Origin: Lentzea sp.
GTDB lineage: Bacteria > Actinomycetota > Actinomycetes > Mycobacteriales > Pseudonocardiaceae
Direction: 5' to 3'
Length of the DNA: 12,339 bases
Assembly: GCA_030146905.1 (NCBI GenBank)
Contig: JASLAV010000303.1
Location: 1 to 12,339, forward strand
Made by a program: the position numbers and the translations under genes. Shown in pieces: positions 6,026-12,339 of the stretch. A model generated the notes under the pieces. The model worked only from the letters and a program-made list of their open reading frames with translations. It was not told the origin of the DNA and made no database searches. Position 1 is the stretch's first letter. Each line of letters begins with the position of its first letter.

Positions 6026-8343
6026 GGCGCGCTCCTGAGCTGGACGAGGTCGGCGAGTTCGGCGTCGGTCAGTTCGGTGAGGGCGGCCTCTCCCCCGTGC
6101 AGGACGGCGTCGGCGAGGTCGCGCTTGTCCTGCAGGAGCGCGGCGATGCGTTCCTCGACGGTGCCCTCGGTGACGAGCTTGTGGACCTGGACGGGCCTGG
6201 TCTGGCCGATGCGGTGGGCGCGGTCGGTGGCCTGGTCCTCGACGGCGGGGTTCCACCAGCGGTCGAAGTGGATGACGTGGTCGGCCCTGGTGAGGTTGAG
6301 GCCGGTGCCGGCGGCCTTGAGCGAGAGCAGGAACACCGGTGCGCGGCCCTGCTGGAAGTCGTCGACCATCCGCTCGCGCCGGGGCACGGGTGTGCCGCCG
6401 TGCAGGAACAGGGTGGGGTGGGCGATGTGCTGTTCGAGCAGCCGGGCCATGCCGACGTACTGGGTGAACACCAGTGCCGAGCCGTCCTCGGCGACGATCG
6501 TGTCCAGCAGTTCGTCGAGCAGCTCGAGCTTGCCCGAGGTGCCGTGCGGGCGGTCGTGGCCGAGGTAGTGCGACGGGTGGTTGCAGATCTGCTTGAGTCC
6601 GGTGAGGAGCTTGAGCACGAGGCCGCGGCGTGCCATGCCGTCGCTGGTGGCGATCTGCTCGAGCGTCTCCCTGGTGAGCGCCTCGTAGAGCGCGGCCTGC
6701 TCGACGGTCAACGAGACGAACCGGTCCGTCTCGGTCTTGGCGGGCAGTTCGGGGGCGACGCCGGGGTCGGACTTGCGGCGGCGCAGCAGGAACGGCCGCA
6801 CGACCTTGGTGAGCGTGTCGTCGGGTTCGGGCCAGCGGGTGCGGAACGCGCGGTGCGTGCCGAGCAGGCCCGGTGTCGTCCAGTCCAGGATGGACCACAG
6901 CTCCGACAGCGAGTTCTCGACGGGCGTGCCGGACAGGGCGACGCGGGCGGGCGCGGGGATGGAGCGCAACGCCTTGGCGGTGCCGGAGTGCGGGTTCTTG
7001 ACGTGCTGGGCCTCGTCGGCGACGACCATGCCCCACCGGTGGCCGCGCAGCGCCTCGGCGTCCAGGCGCATGGTGCCGTAGGTCGTCAGGACGACGCCGG
7101 AGCCGGTGAGCGTCCGGTGTGGACCGTGGTAGCGGGTGACGGGTGTGCCGGGGGCGAAGCGGTGGATCTCGCGTTCCCAGTTGCCGAGCAACGAGGCCGG
7201 GCAGACGACGAGAGTGGGGTGCTCGTGGCCGCGGTGCAGGTGCAGGGCGATGAGGGTGATGGTCTTGCCCAGGCCCATGTCGTCGGCGAGGCAGGCGCCC
7301 AGGCCGAGGCTCGTCATGTGGGCGAGCCAGCGCAGGCCGTGCAGCTGGTAGTCGCGCAGCCGTGCCCGCAGCGCGGCGGGTTGAGGGCACTCGGGAACGG
7401 TGGTGATCGCCGTGGCGAGTCTGTGCGGGGCGACTTCGACGTGTTCGCCGTCGATGACCGCCACACCGGTGAGGGCGGCGGTGACGGCCTGCACGGCGGT
7501 GATCGGGCTCAGCCGGTCGCGCGCCCGTTTCTTGAGCTTGGGGTCGACGAGGACCCACTGGTCGCGCAGTCTCACGATCGGCCGGGAGGCCTCGGCGACG
7601 ACGTCCATCTCGGTGTCGGTCAGCTCGTCGCCGCCGAGTGCGAGCCGCCAGTCGAACGTGAGCAGGTCGTCGCCGGTGAACGTGCCGCCGTGCTCGCCGA
7701 TGACGGCCTTCGCGGACAGCGTGGTGGCGAGGTCGCGGGGCCAGTGGACCTCGATGCCGGTGCCGAGCAGTTCGGCGACCTCGGCGTCGGTGAGTTCGGC
7801 CTGGTCGAGCAGGCGTGACAGTGGCGGCCAGTCGACGCGGCTCATCGCCCTGATGGCGTCGAGTTCGCGGCCGGAGCCCCGCACGTCGCGCGGGTGGGGG
7901 TCGGTGACGGCGCGGACCTGGACGATCGCGCGGAACCGCTGGTCCTCGGTCGTCTCGACGCGCAGGGAGATCGTGACCTGCTCGTCGGCCCACGCCCTGA
8001 GCTCGGGCACGTCGTGGGACTCGGTGCCGGCGAACGGGCCGTCGCCGGTGCGCGGCAGCGCGTCGGCGACGGCGTCGAGGAACGCGCGGAGCTCGTCGTA
8101 GTCGCCGTGCGCGGCGAGCCGGCGCAGGTGCAGCTCGTCGGCGTGGTCGAGCGGACCGACGCGCCAGGTGTCGTGGTCGCCGGCCGTCACGCCCGGCACG
8201 ATCCGGCCGCGCGCGACGAGGCTGAGCGCGGTGGCGGCCGCCACCGCCCAGTACCCGTCGTCGTGCAGGACCTCCGGCAGGGCTTCGAGCAGGGGTTTCC
8301 CGTGGAGCTGGCCGAATCTGGGCGGGTCGGCAGGCACGAACAT
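6022..8343 (-). CDS. SNF2-family DEAD/DEAH-box ATPase (helicase-like, HelZ-type)
   Basis: A 773-residue Swi2/Snf2 ATPase that would move along or remodel protein-DNA complexes using ATP. Residues 1-320 form the SNF2-associated N-terminal region found in bacterial members. The two RecA-like lobes follow: motif I DDMGLGKT at 354-361, motif II DEAQ at 443-446, motif III SGTP at 471-474, motif V GTGLNLTRADHVIHFD at 679-694 and motif VI QATDRAHRIGQTR at 704-716. All catalytic motifs are intact, and length is normal for the bacterial SNF2/SWIM-pair type. The ATG at 8343 is chosen because the longer frame crosses the promoter/operator and the divergent tetR gene. The start has no spaced ribosome-binding site; a -10-like TACGGT (minus strand 8356-8351) lies 7 bases before it, suggesting a leaderless message. 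First gene of the four-gene operon, probably repressed by the adjacent TetR. Confidence 0.95.
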   Translation of the reverse strand: MFVPADPPRFGQLHGKPLLEALPEVLHDDGYWAVAAATALSLVARGRIVPGVTAGDHDTWRVGPLDHADELHLRRLAAHGDYDELRAFLDAVADALPRTGDGPFAGTESHDVPELRAWADEQVTISLRVETTEDQRFRAIVQVRAVTDPHPRDVRGSGRELDAIRAMSRVDWPPLSRLLDQAELTDAEVAELLGTGIEVHWPRDLATTLSAKAVIGEHGGTFTGDDLLTFDWRLALGGDELTDTEMDVVAEASRPIVRLRDQWVLVDPKLKKRARDRLSPITAVQAVTAALTGVAVIDGEHVEVAPHRLATAITTVPECPQPAALRARLRDYQLHGLRWLAHMTSLGLGACLADDMGLGKTITLIALHLHRGHEHPTLVVCPASLLGNWEREIHRFAPGTPVTRYHGPHRTLTGSGVVLTTYGTMRLDAEALRGHRWGMVVADEAQHVKNPHSGTAKALRSIPAPARVALSGTPVENSLSELWSILDWTTPGLLGTHRAFRTRWPEPDDTLTKVVRPFLLRRRKSDPGVAPELPAKTETDRFVSLTVEQAALYEALTRETLEQIATSDGMARRGLVLKLLTGLKQICNHPSHYLGHDRPHGTSGKLELLDELLDTIVAEDGSALVFTQYVGMARLLEQHIAHPTLFLHGGTPVPRRERMVDDFQQGRAPVFLLSLKAAGTGLNLTRADHVIHFDRWWNPAVEDQATDRAHRIGQTRPVQVHKLVTEGTVEERIAALLQDKRDLADAVLHGGEAALTELTDAELADLVQLRSAP

Positions 8344-8377
8344 ACCCTGTACCGTACACGATACGGTACGGTAGGGT
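8344..8377. promoter_or_regulatory. Divergent promoter/TetR operator between the helicase operon and tetR-type gene
   Basis: GTACCGTA-cacga-TACGGTAC (8349-8369) is a perfect inverted repeat with 8-base arms, and outer ACCCT/AGGGT (8344-8348, 8373-8377) extends the dyad. It fills the 40-base gap between the two divergent starts. A dimeric TetR protein bound here would cover both promoters: the minus-strand TACGGT 7 bases before the helicase ATG, and TAGGGT (8372-8377) 6 bases before the tetR GTG. Repression of both genes is the usual outcome for this layout but is inferred. Confidence 0.8.
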
Positions 8378-8383
8378 CGTCCC

Positions 8384-9139
8384 GTGATCGAACACACGGG
8401 CAGCGGTGACCCCGCGCGGACGCTGGCGTTGCTGTGGCGCACCCGGGAGCGCGTGTCGCGCAAGGGCAAGCCGGACCTGAGCGTGGAGGGCATCGTGCGG
8501 GCGGGGATCGCGCTGGCCGACGCCGACGGGCTCAAGGCGCTGTCGATGCGGCGCGTGGCCGAGTCGCTGGGCGTGGGGACGATGTCGCTCTACACCTACG
8601 TGCCCGGCAAGGGCGAGCTGATCGACGTCATGGTCGACACCGTGCAGGCCGTGACCGCCAGGGTCCCGGCCGAGGGGTGGCGCGAGCACCTCACGTCGGT
8701 GGCGCGGGAGAACCTGGCCCTGTACCGGCGGCACCCGTGGCTGCTGCAGGTGGCGCCGTCGCGGACGGTGCTGGGACCGCAGGTGGCGGCCAAGTACGAC
8801 TTCGAGCTGCGCGGCCTGGAGGGCGTCGGCCTGTCGGACGTGGAGATGGACTCGGTGCTCAACCTGGTGCTCGGCCACGTGCAGAACAGCGCGCGGGCCC
8901 TGACGGCCGCGGCGGTGACCGAGAAGGAGACCGGGCTGACCGACCAGCAGTGGTGGGACGCGGCGGCGCCGTTCCTGATGACGGTGTTCGACCCTGCCCG
9001 CTACCCGGTGGCCGCCCGTGTCGGCGCCGCCGTCGGGCAGGCGCACCAGAGCGCGTTCAGCCCGGAGCACTCGTTCGAGTTCGGCCTGGAGATGATCCTG
9101 GACGGTGTCGGGCGCCTGATCGGGTCACGCCGGGCGTAA
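8384..9139 (+). CDS. TetR/AcrR-family transcriptional regulator
   Basis: A 251-residue regulator. A 30-residue leader (DPARTLALLWR...) precedes the TetR DNA-binding domain at about 33-80 (LSVEGIVRAGIALADADG, then SMRRVAESLGVGTMSLYTYV, with the recognition helix near 64-74). A long helical ligand-binding domain with a TetR_C_1-type look follows (WREHLTSVARENLALYRRHPWLL and the GHVQNSARAL region). The ligand is unknown; the pocket usually binds a small hydrophobic molecule. The GTG at 8384 is the first start after the palindromic operator, with no ribosome-binding site, suggesting a leaderless transcript. It is divergent from the SNF2-SWIM-DUF2238-DUF3626 operon and is the obvious candidate to control it. 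No clear terminator was seen after it before glnX. Confidence 0.93.
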   Translation: MIEHTGSGDPARTLALLWRTRERVSRKGKPDLSVEGIVRAGIALADADGLKALSMRRVAESLGVGTMSLYTYVPGKGELIDVMVDTVQAVTARVPAEGWREHLTSVARENLALYRRHPWLLQVAPSRTVLGPQVAAKYDFELRGLEGVGLSDVEMDSVLNLVLGHVQNSARALTAAAVTEKETGLTDQQWWDAAAPFLMTVFDPARYPVAARVGAAVGQAHQSAFSPEHSFEFGLEMILDGVGRLIGSRRA

Positions 9140-9246
9140 CGGGCGCGTGACACCTCGCGGGATGCGTCGTTAATTCCCACGCGGTGTTCTCCGGTTGCCT
9201 ACAGTTACGCCACGCTGATCAACCTGCCGCCGGATCAACTTGCCAT

Positions 9247-9252
9247 GGGAGG
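9247..9252 (+). promoter_or_regulatory. Ribosome-binding site that decides the glnX start
   Basis: GGGAGG lies 7 bases before the GTG at 9260 and overlaps the alternative ATG at 9245, which itself has no ribosome-binding site. This favours the GTG as the real start. Confidence 0.6.
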
Positions 9253-9259
9253 CCCGCTC

Positions 9260-10497
9260 GTGGTGCTCGACTCGCAGCCCCGGCAGGCGCTGGTGCGCCG
9301 GGTGACCGGCCTGGCGCGGTCGACACCGGGGCGGCTGAGCCTGATCGCCGTGGTGCTCGTCCTGGCCGGGCTGTCCAGCGGGTGGCTGTCGACGTGGAGC
9401 GTGAACCGGCAGGAACGGGCGCTGGAGGACCTGGCGACCCGCTCGGAGCCGCTCGCGCACGCGGCGCAGGAGGTCTACCGGGCGTTGCAGGACGCCGACG
9501 CGACGGCGGCGAGCGCGTTCCTGTCCGGCGGCCTGGAACCCCCGCAGCTGCGCGAACGCTACGAGGCCGACATCGCGCAGGCGCAGGCGGCGCTGTCGGT
9601 GGCCACGGCCTCCTCCCCCGAGCTGACCACGACGCTGTCGGCGCAGCTGCCGGTCTACACGGGCCTGATCGAGACGGCCCGCTCGAACAACCGGCAGGGC
9701 TTCCCCGTGGGCGCGGCCTACCTGCGCGAGGCCTCGGGGCTGATGCGCACGCAGCTGCTGCCCTCGGCGCAGGAGCTGTACCGGTCGGAGACCGACCGGG
9801 TGGCGAAGGCGCAGGACGAGGCGAACTTCCCGGTGGCACCGGCGCTGGTGGCGCTGGCGTTCGTGATCGCGCTGGTGCTCACCCAGCGGTACCTGACGCA
9901 CAAGACGAACCGGCTGCTCAACGTCGGCCTGCTCGTCGCCACGGCGGCGTCGGTGCTGTCGCTGCTGTGGGTGACGACGGTGTCGGTGCTGGTGATGAAC
10001 GACGTCGCGGACTCACGCGCCGCGTCGGCGAAGGTCGACGTGCTCGCCCAGGCGCGGATCGCGACGCTGACCGCACGCGGCGAGGAGACGCTGACGCTGG
10101 TCGCGCGCGGTGCGGGCCAGAGCTACGAGAAGAACTTCGTCGAGGTGACCCGACGGCTGCAGGGCCTGCTCGACCAGGCGAAACGGCTCGACGACACCGA
10201 GGCCGTGACCGCGGCGGAGAACCACTTCCGGCAGTGGCAGCAGGCGCACCAGCGCATCCGCGCGGCCGACGACGCCGGTCAGTACGACGACGCCGTGGCG
10301 TTGATCGGCGACCCGCACTTCGACTCGTTGGACCAGGACCTGGTGCGGGCGATCGGACAGGCGCGGCAGGACTTCAGCGACGAGGTGGCGGTGGCCCGGA
10401 CGTCACTGGCGGGCACGGTGGTGGGGGTGGTGGTGCTGGCGTTGATCGGTGCCGTGGGATCGACGATGGGGTTGTGGCAGCGCCTCAAGGAGTACCG

Positions 10498-10501
<4 letters not shown>
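9260..10501 (+). CDS. glnX: GlnX-type membrane signal relay protein
   Basis: A 413-residue membrane protein with four predicted helices at about 25-46, 191-211, 222-246 and 382-405. Two large, mostly helical extracytoplasmic parts lie between helices 1 and 2 and between helices 3 and 4, like a sensor without an output domain. In mycobacteria the protein in this position (GlnX) passes the amino-acid signal from the lipoprotein GlnH to the kinase PknG. Identification rests on gene order (glnX-glnH-pknG), size and topology rather than strong motifs. The start was chosen for the GGGAGG 7 bases before the GTG; an ATG at 9245 would add five residues. It overlaps glnH by ATGA (10498-10501), so the two are translationally coupled. 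The promoter is probably in 9140-9244, which holds TACAGT (9200-9205) as a possible -10 with no convincing -35. Confidence 0.9.

Positions 10502-12339
<1,838 letters not shown>

Noticed and set aside
6016..7818. 600-residue plus-strand frame opposite the SNF2 gene
   Set aside because: Val/Gly/Glu-rich mirror of the helicase coding strand with no motif; the minus strand has all SNF2 motifs.
5267..9070. Very long minus-strand frame that would fuse the SWIM protein to upstream sequence
   Set aside because: Before ATG 6025 it is the Arg/Pro/His-rich out-of-frame shadow of the SNF2 and tetR genes; GC-rich DNA keeps such frames open.
9140..9259. Possible terminator after tetR
   Set aside because: No convincing GC-rich stem-loop followed by T residues; only short imperfect repeats were found.
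9184..10489. Plus-strand frame that starts before glnX and joins the glnH frame
   Set aside because: The part before ATG 10498 is a Gly/Arg/Ala-rich shadow of glnX; the lipoprotein signal peptide marks the true start of glnH.

Overview
The window is GC-rich DNA with strong G/C third-position bias, GTG as well as ATG starts, tightly overlapped genes and a glnX-glnH-pknG cluster. This points to an actinomycete of the order Mycobacteriales/Pseudonocardiales; the mix of genes suggests a Pseudonocardiaceae-type genome, but genus is inference. No rRNA, tRNA, insertion sequence, CRISPR array or integrase was seen, and no gene-free stretch exceeds 300 bases.

Left part (1-1482). The window opens in the 3' end of a proline-rich coding region whose frame is broken by a 5-base tandem duplication. 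On the minus strand follow two very small genes with CxxCxGxG-type zinc-binding motifs (31 and about 84 residues). A short-chain dehydrogenase/reductase then runs divergently on the plus strand.

Second part (1464-3917). This is a small regulatory island. A minus-strand winged-helix/DUF2087 regulator is broken near its end by a 2-base expansion. Upstream of it on the same strand is an unrecognised 158-residue protein. Its start region carries a perfect dyad (TCACTGACA-N5-TGTCAGTGA). An almost identical dyad lies directly before the divergent YafY/WYL-type regulator, which suggests that this regulator controls both itself and the 158-residue gene. A 51-residue one-helix membrane protein sits between the two operators.

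Third part (3905-9139). Four minus-strand genes overlap stop-to-start (SNF2-family helicase, SWIM zinc-finger protein, DUF2238 membrane protein, DUF3626 protein) and so look like one translationally coupled operon. A TetR regulator is divergent from it, with an 8-bp-arm inverted repeat in the 40-base gap. The natural reading is a TetR-controlled operon that couples a chromatin-remodeller-like ATPase and its SWIM partner with two uncharacterised proteins.

Right part (9260-end). glnX, glnH and the start of pknG form the conserved amino-acid sensing operon. A lipoprotein binds extracytoplasmic amino acids, a four-helix membrane protein relays the signal, and the kinase PknG acts on the central nitrogen/carbon metabolism switch (GarA/OdhI). 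pknG runs off the end of the window.
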